Source of the DNA: Cyanobium sp. NIES-981
GTDB taxonomy: Bacteria; Cyanobacteriota; Cyanobacteriia; PCC-6307; Cyanobiaceae
Assembly: GCA_945907085.1 (NCBI GenBank)
Contig: CAMDSS010000133.1
Span: 1 to 5,802 of the forward strand
DNA length: 5,802 nucleotides
Direction of reading: 5' to 3'
This document shows positions 1 through 5,350 of this stretch, piece after piece; position 1 is the stretch's first letter; the number at the start of each line of letters is the position of its first letter. The translations under genes were made by a program, and so were the position numbers. The notes under the pieces were generated by a model. It made no database searches. It saw only the letters and a program-made list of their open reading frames with translations, and was not told the DNA's origin.

Positions 1-1028
1 GCGTCGATCTCCTTCTCGATCGCCTTGAGCTCCTCGGGGGTGGCCAGCTGTTGGCTCACCAGGTGGGCGGCAAGCTGCTTGATGGGATCACGCTTGGCCC
101 AAAACTCCTTCTCCTCCGCAGCCCGCAGCTCATCGGGGTCGGCCAGGGAGTGGCCACGGAAGCGGTAGGTGAGGCATTCGAGCACCGTGGGGCCTTCCCC
201 AGCCCGGGCCCGTTCAACGGCGCGCTGGGCGGCGGCCCGAACGGCCAGCACATCCATGCCATCCACCTCTTCACCGGCCATGCCGAAGGCCGCAGCCTTG
301 CGCCAAATCTCGGGGTCACTGGTGGCGCGGTTGTGGTCCATGCCAATGGCCCACTTGTTGTTCTCCACCACAAACAGGATCGGCAACTTCCAGAGGGCCG
401 CCATGTTGAGGCACTCGTAGAACTGGCCGATATTGCAGGTGCCATCGCCAAAGAAGGCCGCGGTCACCGCATCGCTGCCCGCATCACCCAGGGCATCCCG
501 CTTGTAGCGGCTGGTGAAAGCGGAGCCCAGGGCCACGGGGATGCCTTCACCGATGAAGGCATAACCGCCGAGCAGGTGGTGTTCCTTGGAAAACAGGTGC
601 ATCGAACCACCGCGGCCCTTGCTGCAACCGGTCTCCTTGCCGAATAGCTCACTCATCACTTCCCGGGCCGGCACCCCGCAGCTGAGGGCATGGACGTGGT
701 CGCGGTAGGTGCTGCAAAACCAGTCGTGCTGCATCTTCATCGCTTTGATGACGCCCGTGCTGACGGCCTCCTGGCCGTTGTAAAGGTGCACGAAGCCAAA
801 CATCTTGCCCCGGTAATACATCTCGGCGCACTTGTCTTCGAAGCGCCGACCCAGGGTCATGTCGCGGTAGAGCAGCAGGCCCTCATCACGGGTCACCGTG
901 GCGGGAGTCGCGGGATACAAGTTCTCAAGACGCTCAGCATGGGGACCGGCCACGTGGGTGGAGTCGGCCGAACAGGAGGGGACCCCAGAGGCGGCCGCCA
1001 TGTCCTGACCCATATCTGCCTGTGTCAT
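1..1028 (-). CDS. pdhA: Pyruvate dehydrogenase E1 component, alpha subunit (3' end outside the window)
   Basis: This is the alpha subunit of the thiamine-diphosphate-dependent E1 enzyme. With the beta subunit it decarboxylates pyruvate and passes the acetyl group to the lipoyl E2, supplying acetyl-CoA. Reading the minus strand gives 342 residues without a stop. Family members are around 360 aa, so only the extreme C-terminus should be missing beyond position 1. The TPP/Mg motif is visible as GDG at residues 194-196 followed by NN at 223-224. GRGGSMH (138-144) and YRFRGHS (288-294) match conserved E1-alpha active-site segments. The sequence resembles the cyanobacterial/plastid type rather than mitochondrial forms. 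The ATG at 1028 is the most upstream start possible: an in-frame TAG lies at 1064-1062 and none of the eleven codons between can initiate. ATGs at residues 6 and 10 are alternatives. I see no Shine-Dalgarno. It is divergent from ftn2. Confidence 0.96.
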   Translation of the reverse strand, partial: MTQADMGQDMAAASGVPSCSADSTHVAGPHAERLENLYPATPATVTRDEGLLLYRDMTLGRRFEDKCAEMYYRGKMFGFVHLYNGQEAVSTGVIKAMKMQHDWFCSTYRDHVHALSCGVPAREVMSELFGKETGCSKGRGGSMHLFSKEHHLLGGYAFIGEGIPVALGSAFTSRYKRDALGDAGSDAVTAAFFGDGTCNIGQFYECLNMAALWKLPILFVVENNKWAIGMDHNRATSDPEIWRKAAAFGMAGEEVDGMDVLAVRAAAQRAVERARAGEGPTVLECLTYRFRGHSLADPDELRAAEEKEFWAKRDPIKQLAAHLVSQQLATPEELKAIEKEID

Positions 1029-1030
1029 GC

Positions 1031-1061
1031 CGGGTGCGAAATCGGGTGCTGAATCGGGCGC
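1031..1061. repeat. 12-bp tandem repeat directly upstream of pdhA
   Basis: Two copies of a 12-bp unit (CGGGTGCGAAAT, CGGGTGCTGAAT) are followed by a partial third (CGGGCGC). They start two bases before the pdhA initiation codon. In the pdhA sense they would form the untranslated leader. In the pdhA frame the repeat is open (Ala-Pro-Asp-type codons) but has no start codon and is closed upstream by TAG, so it is probably not translated. Function unknown. Confidence 0.6.
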
Positions 1062-1141
1062 CTATCAGAGACGGCTGATGCGACAGGGACTGTACGGGGT
1101 CCAGCACCAGCCAGCGCGGCAATGGCTGCCAAAACCGCTGA

Positions 1142-1171
1142 CCCTGCCTAAAGTTCAGCCCTGCCTAATGT
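1142..1171. repeat. Direct repeat CCCTGCCTAAWGT in the pdhA-ftn2 spacer
   Basis: Two 13-bp copies lie at 1142-1154 and 1159-1171, with a 17-bp period and one difference (A versus T at position 11). They sit 24-53 bases upstream of the chosen ftn2 start, within the 166-bp divergent spacer. The period and position would suit a regulatory site for ftn2, pdhA or both, but no known operator is recognised. The second copy contains the in-frame ATG at 1168, which weakens that ATG as the real ftn2 start. Confidence 0.45.
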
Positions 1172-1180
1172 CACCAGCCA

Positions 1181-1188
1181 AAGGACGG
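1181..1188 (+). promoter_or_regulatory. Shine-Dalgarno sequence supporting the TTG start of ftn2
   Basis: AAGGACGG contains AAGGA ending nine bases before the TTG at 1195, a good ribosome-binding spacing. Neither the in-frame ATG at 1168 nor the one at 1027 has a comparable site. This is the clearest Shine-Dalgarno sequence in the window and is the main sequence argument for a TTG start. Confidence 0.6.
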
Positions 1189-1194
1189 ACCAGG

Positions 1195-3270
1195 TTGGAA
1201 CTACCGATTGATCACTTCCGGCTGCTTGGCGTGGGGCCAACCACCGATGCCCAATCGGTTCTGCGCACCCTGCAGCAACGGCTTGACCGCGCCCCAGACC
1301 AGGGGTTCACCGAAGAAACCCTCCAGTCCCGCGAGGAACTGCTGCGCGCCAGCGCCGACCTGCTCAGCGATGCCAACCGTCGCCTCGCCTACGAAACCGA
1401 CCTCACCGCCATCTCCAGCGGCAGCGGCGCCACCATCGCCGCCCTCGATGTGCCCAGCTCCAACGAGGTGGGCGGACTTCTGCTCCTTTTGGAGGCTGGT
1501 CAGCCCCTCGAGTGTTTCGAACTCGCCAGCCGGGCCCTCCAACCGCCCCAGGCGCCAGCCCTGGGCAGCAGCCGCGAAGCGGATTTGACCTTGCTGGCCG
1601 GGCTCTCCTGTCTGGCGGCGGCCGCCGATCAACACCAACGGCGCCGCTACGAAAGTTCCGCCCAAACCCTCAGACAGGGTCTGCAGCTTTTGCAACGCAT
1701 GGGCCAACTCCCCGCCCTGCGCCATCAAATCAACCAGGAGCTCGAGGGCCTCACCCCCTTCCGCGTGCTCGATTTGCTCAGCCGCAATCTCACCGCCGTC
1801 AGCGAGCGCGCCGAGGGCTTGGCCCTGCTCGAACAGCTGGTCCAACGCAGGGGCGGCCTGGAGGGGAACAACGACCCAAGCCTGTCGGGCGAAGAATTCC
1901 AAGCCTTTTTCAAACAAATCCGCGCCTTCCTCACCGTGCAGGAGCAGGTGGATCTGTTCAGCCGCTGGGCCGATGACTCCCGGGATGCGGGCGCCCCTAG
2001 GGCAGGCTCGAAGGCTGCTGATTTCTTGGCCACCACAGCGCTCACCGCGTCGGGCTTTGGCCAGCGCAAACCCGAGCGGATTGCCGCCGCCAAGGCGCGG
2101 CTGCAAGCCAGTGGCACCGAAGGGACCCAACCGCTGCTGGCCTGCTTGCACCTGCTGCTGGGGGAGGTGGATCAGGCCCACCAAGCCTTCGCAGAGGGCG
2201 CCTCCGGTGAATTGAAGCAGTGGGCCGCCAAGCAAAGCGCCGATCCCCTGGCCCAGCTCTGCGCCTACTGCAGCGACTGGCTCTCGAGAGACGTGCTTCC
2301 GGGCTACCGCGATCTCGAGGCCTACTTCGCTGACCTCGAGGCCTACTTCGCTGACCGGGACGTGCAGGCCTACGTGGAAGGCCAGGAGCCCCCATCGGGC
2401 CCAGCCAGCGCCAGCCCCCAGCCCTCGGTTTTCGGGGCGGCCTCCGACTTCCTCAGTGGCTTCACCAATCCCTTCGCCAGCGACCCAGCCCAGGGCCCGA
2501 GCGGCAGCCCATCAGCCGATTTGCCGGCAAGCGCCCAAAAGGCTCCTGATCCAGGCGAGCAGCTGGACGAGGGCGATCTCGATGACCCCCAAGAACCCTG
2601 GCTAGACGCTTGGCTACCCCAGTGGCATTGGCCGGAGAATTTGCGCTGGCAAACCGAATGGCAATTGCGCTGGCCAACCCTGCCTGCAATCCAACTGCCC
2701 AGCAAGCGTCAGCTTGGCTTTGGTGGCGCTGGCGTGGTGGTAGTTGCCCTCGTTGCCACCGCCCTGGTGCGCAGCCGCTCCCATGGGCCCAAACCCCAGC
2801 CGCCCCAGCCCCCGGTGGCCCTGCAGCCCGTTCCGGCCACCAAGCCAGTCCCCAAAACCGCTCCGGCAGCACCCTTGAGCGCCCCGGAACCCAGCGACGC
2901 CCAAATCCAGGCCCTGCTTGAGGCATGGCTGAATGCCAAGGCTGCCCTGCTCGCTGGCAAAACCAGCACGATCCCGCTGGCGGCCATGGCCCGCCCCAGC
3001 CAGATCGAGCGCCTCGAGGCGACCGTGGCCGCCGATCAAAACCGAGGTGAAACCGAGGCGATCACCACCAAGATCCAATCCTTTGCGGTGGATGAGCGCA
3101 GCCCCGCCCGTATCGCTGCCACCGTGGACCTCGACTACAGCGAAACCCGCCTGGATCGCAGCGGCTCCGCCATCGGACCCGCGACCACCCTGCAACTGCG
3201 CAATCGCTACGTCTTTGCCCGGGACAACGGCAACTGGCGCCTGGTGAGCTTCCGGCGCGCTGCCGGCTAG
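1195..3270 (+). CDS. ftn2: Cell division protein Ftn2 (ZipN/Cdv2, ARC6 family)
   Basis: This family anchors FtsZ to the inner membrane and recruits other divisome proteins in cyanobacteria; the plant relative ARC6 does this in chloroplasts. The TTG start gives 691 aa, within the usual size range. Residues 5-70 (MELPIDHFRLLGV onward) form the degenerate J-like domain, with no HPD motif, as is typical here. A long alpha-helical, Ala/Leu/Gln-rich region runs to about residue 390. A Pro/Ser-rich linker (about 393-465) and a Trp-rich stretch (469-493) follow. A single membrane helix lies at about 507-525, flanked by SKR and RSRS, so the N-terminus should be cytoplasmic. A Pro-rich stretch (530-565) precedes the C-terminal ARC6-IMS (DUF4101) domain at about 566-689. 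The ATG at 1168 would add nine residues, and the ATG at 1027 would take in the whole spacer. A 7-residue duplication sits at 373-386. Family assignment is firm; the exact start is less so. Confidence 0.9.
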   Translation: MELPIDHFRLLGVGPTTDAQSVLRTLQQRLDRAPDQGFTEETLQSREELLRASADLLSDANRRLAYETDLTAISSGSGATIAALDVPSSNEVGGLLLLLEAGQPLECFELASRALQPPQAPALGSSREADLTLLAGLSCLAAAADQHQRRRYESSAQTLRQGLQLLQRMGQLPALRHQINQELEGLTPFRVLDLLSRNLTAVSERAEGLALLEQLVQRRGGLEGNNDPSLSGEEFQAFFKQIRAFLTVQEQVDLFSRWADDSRDAGAPRAGSKAADFLATTALTASGFGQRKPERIAAAKARLQASGTEGTQPLLACLHLLLGEVDQAHQAFAEGASGELKQWAAKQSADPLAQLCAYCSDWLSRDVLPGYRDLEAYFADLEAYFADRDVQAYVEGQEPPSGPASASPQPSVFGAASDFLSGFTNPFASDPAQGPSGSPSADLPASAQKAPDPGEQLDEGDLDDPQEPWLDAWLPQWHWPENLRWQTEWQLRWPTLPAIQLPSKRQLGFGGAGVVVVALVATALVRSRSHGPKPQPPQPPVALQPVPATKPVPKTAPAAPLSAPEPSDAQIQALLEAWLNAKAALLAGKTSTIPLAAMARPSQIERLEATVAADQNRGETEAITTKIQSFAVDERSPARIAATVDLDYSETRLDRSGSAIGPATTLQLRNRYVFARDNGNWRLVSFRRAAG
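2311..2352 (+). repeat. 21-bp tandem duplication inside ftn2
   Basis: The 21-bp units at 2311-2331 and 2332-2352 differ at one base (GATCTC versus GACCTC at the start). Each encodes the same seven residues, DLEAYFA, giving residues 373-386 of Ftn2. The duplication is in frame and lies at the end of the helical cytoplasmic region, just before DRDVQAYVE and the Pro/Ser-rich linker. The near identity suggests a fairly recent duplication. Confidence 0.85.
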
Positions 3271-3280
3271 CCAAGTTTTT
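3252..3280 (+). terminator. Weak terminator-like element at the end of ftn2
   Basis: CCGGC (3252-3256) can pair with GCCGG (3262-3266) around a five-base loop at the last codons of ftn2, and TTTTT follows at 3276-3280. The stem is only five pairs and nine bases separate it from the T-run, so it is not a canonical intrinsic terminator. Some read-through into ffh would be expected. Confidence 0.25.
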
Positions 3281-3324
3281 ACGATCGTTTGATTGCTGGG
3301 CCCCATTCCCTGGGCTCTGTCCCC

Positions 3325-3338
3325 GGGGCTCCGGCCCC
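3325..3338 (+). other. C(UCCG)G tetraloop hairpin in the ffh leader
   Basis: GGGGC-TCCG-GCCCC forms a perfect five-pair G/C stem closed by C(UCCG)G, a member of the unusually stable UNCG tetraloop class. It ends 18 bases before the ffh ATG and has no T-run, so it is unlikely to be a terminator. The 5' arm can pair instead with 3298-3304 (seven pairs, one of them G-U), so two exclusive folds exist. A role in ffh translation or mRNA stability is inference. Confidence 0.45.
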
Positions 3339-3356
3339 ACCCTTCGCTACCTACTG

Positions 3357-4841
3357 ATGTTTGACGAGCTTTCCCAGCGGTTTGAAGACGCTGTCAAAAG
3401 CCTGAGGGGCCAAGCCACCATCAGCGAGACCAACGTTGAAGGGGCCCTCAAGGAAGTCCGCCGGGCCCTGCTAGAGGCCGACGTCAGCCTGCCGGTGGTG
3501 CAGGAGTTTGTCGAAGAGGTGCGCCGCAAGGCCGTGGGCGCCGAAGTGGTGCGGGGCGTCAGCCCCGACCAGAAATTCATCCAGCTGGTGCATGGCCAAC
3601 TGGTGGAGACCATGGGCGGCGAGAACGCGCCCCTCGCCAAGTCCAAAGGGGAAGGCGAAGGCCCCACGGTGGTGTTGATGGCGGGCCTGCAGGGAGCCGG
3701 CAAAACCACGGCCACCGCCAAACTTGGCCTGCACCTCAAGGAGCAGGGCCGTCGGCCGCTGCTGGTCGCCGCCGACGTCTACCGCCCCGCGGCCATCGAC
3801 CAGCTGACCACCTTGGGCCGCCAAATCGGGGTGGAGGTGTTCAGCCTCGGGGCCGATGCCAAACCCGAAGCCATTGCTGCCGCAGGCCTGGCCAAGGCCA
3901 AGGAGGAAGGCTTCGACACCGTGCTGGTGGACACCGCCGGCCGGCTCCAAATCGATCAGTCGATGATGGAGGAGATGGTGCGGATCCGCGAAGCCACAGC
4001 CCCCGACGAGGTGCTGCTGGTGGTGGATTCCATGATTGGCCAGGAGGCCGCCAATCTCACCCGGGCCTTCCACGAGCAGGTGGGCATCACCGGTGCCGTG
4101 CTCACCAAGCTCGATGGCGATTCCAGGGGTGGCGCCGCCCTCTCGATCCGCAAGGTGAGTGGGGCACCGATCAAGTTCATCGGCACCGGCGAAAAGGTGG
4201 AGGCGCTACAACCCTTCCACCCCGAGCGGATGGCCAGCCGCATCCTCGGCATGGGCGACGTGCTCACCCTGGTGGAGAAGGCCCAGAAGGAGGTGGAACT
4301 GGCCGATGTGGAGCGGATGCAGCAGAAGCTGCAGGAAGCCTCCTTCGACTTCTCGGATTTCCTTCAACAGATGCGCCTGATCAAGCGCATGGGCTCCCTG
4401 GGGGGGCTGATGAAAATGATCCCGGGCATGAACAAGATCGACGACGGCATGCTCAAACAAGGGGAGCAGCAGCTCAAAAAAATTGAGGCCATGATCGGCT
4501 CGATGACCGAATCCGAGCGCAACCAGCCCGAGCTGCTCGCCTCCCAACCCTCCCGCCGGCGCCGGATTGCCTCGGGCAGCGGCCATACCCCCGCCGATGT
4601 GGACAAGGTGCTGGCCGACTTCCAAAAAATGCGGGGCTTCATGAAGCAAATGACCCGGGGCGGCATGCCTGGGATGCCCGGAATGCCCGGAATGGGGGGG
4701 ATGCCAGGGATGGGTGGTATGCCCGGCATGGGTGGTATGCCCGGGATGGGAGGCATGCCTGGTATGCCGGGGATGGGGGGTGGTGGCTCCGCTAAATCCC
4801 ACAAGCCCCCAAAGAAACGCAAGGGCTTCGGGCACCTCTGA
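3357..4841 (+). CDS. ffh: Signal recognition particle GTPase Ffh (SRP54)
   Basis: Ffh binds signal sequences emerging from the ribosome and, with SRP RNA and the receptor FtsY, targets nascent membrane proteins to the inner membrane. The 494-residue product starts MFDELSQRFEDAVKSL, the standard N-domain opening. G-domain motifs are in order: GLQGAGKT at 110-117, ADVYRPAA at 139-146, DTAGR at 192-196 and TKLD at 250-253. The Met-rich M domain follows from about 315 and includes MIPG (354-357) and the SRP-RNA-binding segment SRRRRIASGSG (399-409). E. coli Ffh is about 450 aa. The extra length is mostly a Met every third residue from 437 to 473, followed by a basic tail (KPPKKRKG). No Shine-Dalgarno is visible before the ATG, and no upstream start is needed. 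It lies 86 bp after ftn2 and 51 bp before rpsP. Confidence 0.98.
   Translation: MFDELSQRFEDAVKSLRGQATISETNVEGALKEVRRALLEADVSLPVVQEFVEEVRRKAVGAEVVRGVSPDQKFIQLVHGQLVETMGGENAPLAKSKGEGEGPTVVLMAGLQGAGKTTATAKLGLHLKEQGRRPLLVAADVYRPAAIDQLTTLGRQIGVEVFSLGADAKPEAIAAAGLAKAKEEGFDTVLVDTAGRLQIDQSMMEEMVRIREATAPDEVLLVVDSMIGQEAANLTRAFHEQVGITGAVLTKLDGDSRGGAALSIRKVSGAPIKFIGTGEKVEALQPFHPERMASRILGMGDVLTLVEKAQKEVELADVERMQQKLQEASFDFSDFLQQMRLIKRMGSLGGLMKMIPGMNKIDDGMLKQGEQQLKKIEAMIGSMTESERNQPELLASQPSRRRRIASGSGHTPADVDKVLADFQKMRGFMKQMTRGGMPGMPGMPGMGGMPGMGGMPGMGGMPGMGGMPGMPGMGGGGSAKSHKPPKKRKGFGHL
4665..4787 (+). repeat. Met-Pro-Gly / Met-Gly-Gly repeat at the Ffh C-terminus
   Basis: Residues 437-477 of Ffh form a low-complexity array with thirteen methionines at exactly three-residue spacing. 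It includes four consecutive MPGMGG units (443-466), flanked by MPG triplets. At DNA level this is an imperfect 9/18-bp repeat. Codons vary at Gly and Pro (CCT, CCC, CCA; GGG, GGT, GGC, GGA), so it is not a freshly expanded identical array. It directly follows the M domain that binds signal peptides. Confidence 0.9.
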
Positions 4842-4851
4842 GCACCCGAAG
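4826..4851 (+). other. Seven-pair hairpin across the ffh stop codon
   Basis: CTTCGGG (4826-4832) is perfectly complementary to CCCGAAG (4845-4851), with a twelve-base loop containing the ffh stop codon TGA (4839-4841). No T-run follows, so it is not a canonical intrinsic terminator. It could act as an mRNA processing or stability element, or partly attenuate transcription between ffh and rpsP. An alternative, weaker pairing is ACCTCT (4834-4839) with AGAGGT (4850-4855). Confidence 0.4.
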
Positions 4852-4892
4852 AGGTACATTGGTTCTCTGGAACACCTAGCGATTAGGCCTCG

Positions 4893-5339
4893 ATGATCAA
4901 GCTTCGCCTGAAGCGGTTTGGCAAGAAGCGGGAAGCGAGCTTCCGCCTCGTAGCAACCAACAGCACCTCCCGCCGGGATGGCCGTCCGCTTGAAGAGCTC
5001 GGCTTCTACAACCCCCGCACCAAAGAAGCCCGCCTCGACACCGAGGCCATCCGGGTCCGCCTGAGCCAGGGCGCCCAGCCCACCGACACCGTTCTTTCCC
5101 TCCTGGAGAAAGGCGGTCTGATCGAAAAAACGGTCCGTCCTGCTGAAACCGTCGGCAAGAAAAAGCAAGCTGACGCCCGCGACGCTGCCGCCAAGCAGGC
5201 CAAGAAGGATGCCGAGGCTGCCGCTGCTGCCGCCAAGGCAGAAGCTGAAGCCGCCGCTGAAGCTGCCAAGGCCGAGGCCGAAGCAGCTGCGGCTACTGCC
5301 TCCGAAGCTCCTGCTGAAGACGCTCCTGCTGAAGCCTGA
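4893..5339 (+). CDS. rpsP: 30S ribosomal protein bS16, with long Ala-rich C-terminal tail
   Basis: bS16 is a small-subunit protein bound to 16S rRNA that helps 30S assembly. MIKLRLKRFGKK at the start is the classic opening, followed by ASFRLV (15-20), SRRDGRP (26-32), LGFYNPRT (36-43) and LSQGAQPTD (57-65). The folded domain ends at about residue 84. bS16 is usually 80-100 aa; this one is 148 aa because residues 88-148 form a tail rich in Ala, Glu and Lys. The tail contains KAEAEAAAEA-like repeats and ends PAEDAPAEA. Tails of this kind occur in picocyanobacterial bS16 from memory, so it is probably genuine rather than a frameshift product. The ATG has no clear Shine-Dalgarno. The gene sits between ffh and phoH in what looks like an operon. 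Confidence 0.97.
   Translation: MIKLRLKRFGKKREASFRLVATNSTSRRDGRPLEELGFYNPRTKEARLDTEAIRVRLSQGAQPTDTVLSLLEKGGLIEKTVRPAETVGKKKQADARDAAAKQAKKDAEAAAAAAKAEAEAAAEAAKAEAEAAAATASEAPAEDAPAEA
5175..5336 (+). repeat. Low-complexity Ala/Glu/Lys tail of bS16
   Basis: Residues 95-148 of bS16 are built almost only from Ala, Glu, Lys and Asp. They use alternating GCT/GCC/GCA codons and repeated KAEAEAA blocks with a period of about ten residues. At the very end a 13-bp repeat, GCTCCTGCTGAAG, occurs at 5307-5319 and 5322-5334 (15-bp period) and encodes APAED-APAEA. The composition predicts a flexible or single-helix extension. No function is evident. Confidence 0.75.
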
Positions 5340-5350
5340 GCTCTGCTCCC

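Noticed and set aside
51..647. Plus-strand open frame (198 codons) antisense to pdhA
   Set aside because: The minus strand encodes a full, motif-bearing E1-alpha across the same stretch, so this is a shadow frame.
1027..1194. N-terminal extension of Ftn2 from the ATG at 1027
   Set aside because: It overlaps the pdhA start codon, has no Shine-Dalgarno, and precedes what looks like the natural start of the J-like domain.
1201..2235. Long minus-strand open frame (344 codons) antisense to ftn2
   Set aside because: It mirrors the codon bias of ftn2 in a GC-rich gene. It has low-complexity Gly/Ala/Leu/Gln composition and resembles no family I know.
2614..3306. Minus-strand open frame (230 codons) opposite the ftn2 3' half
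   Set aside because: Gly/Ala-rich antisense shadow over the membrane helix and IMS domain of Ftn2, with no independent support.
4665..4787. Short regular repeats that might suggest a CRISPR-like or satellite array
   Set aside because: The repeat is in frame, encodes Met-Pro-Gly/Met-Gly-Gly, has no spacers, and continues the Ffh reading frame to its stop.
4842..4892. Possible small RNA or promoter in the ffh-rpsP spacer
   Set aside because: Only 51 bp are present. GTTC-TCTG-GAAC (4862-4873) gives a four-pair stem and there is a TAGCGAT-like box, but no convincing -35/-10 pair or conserved RNA family can be supported.
4206..5168. Minus-strand open frame (320 codons) with a His-rich stretch, spanning ffh and rpsP
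   Set aside because: The His-rich part is simply the reverse reading of the Met-Gly repeat in ffh. The frame crosses two firmly identified genes.
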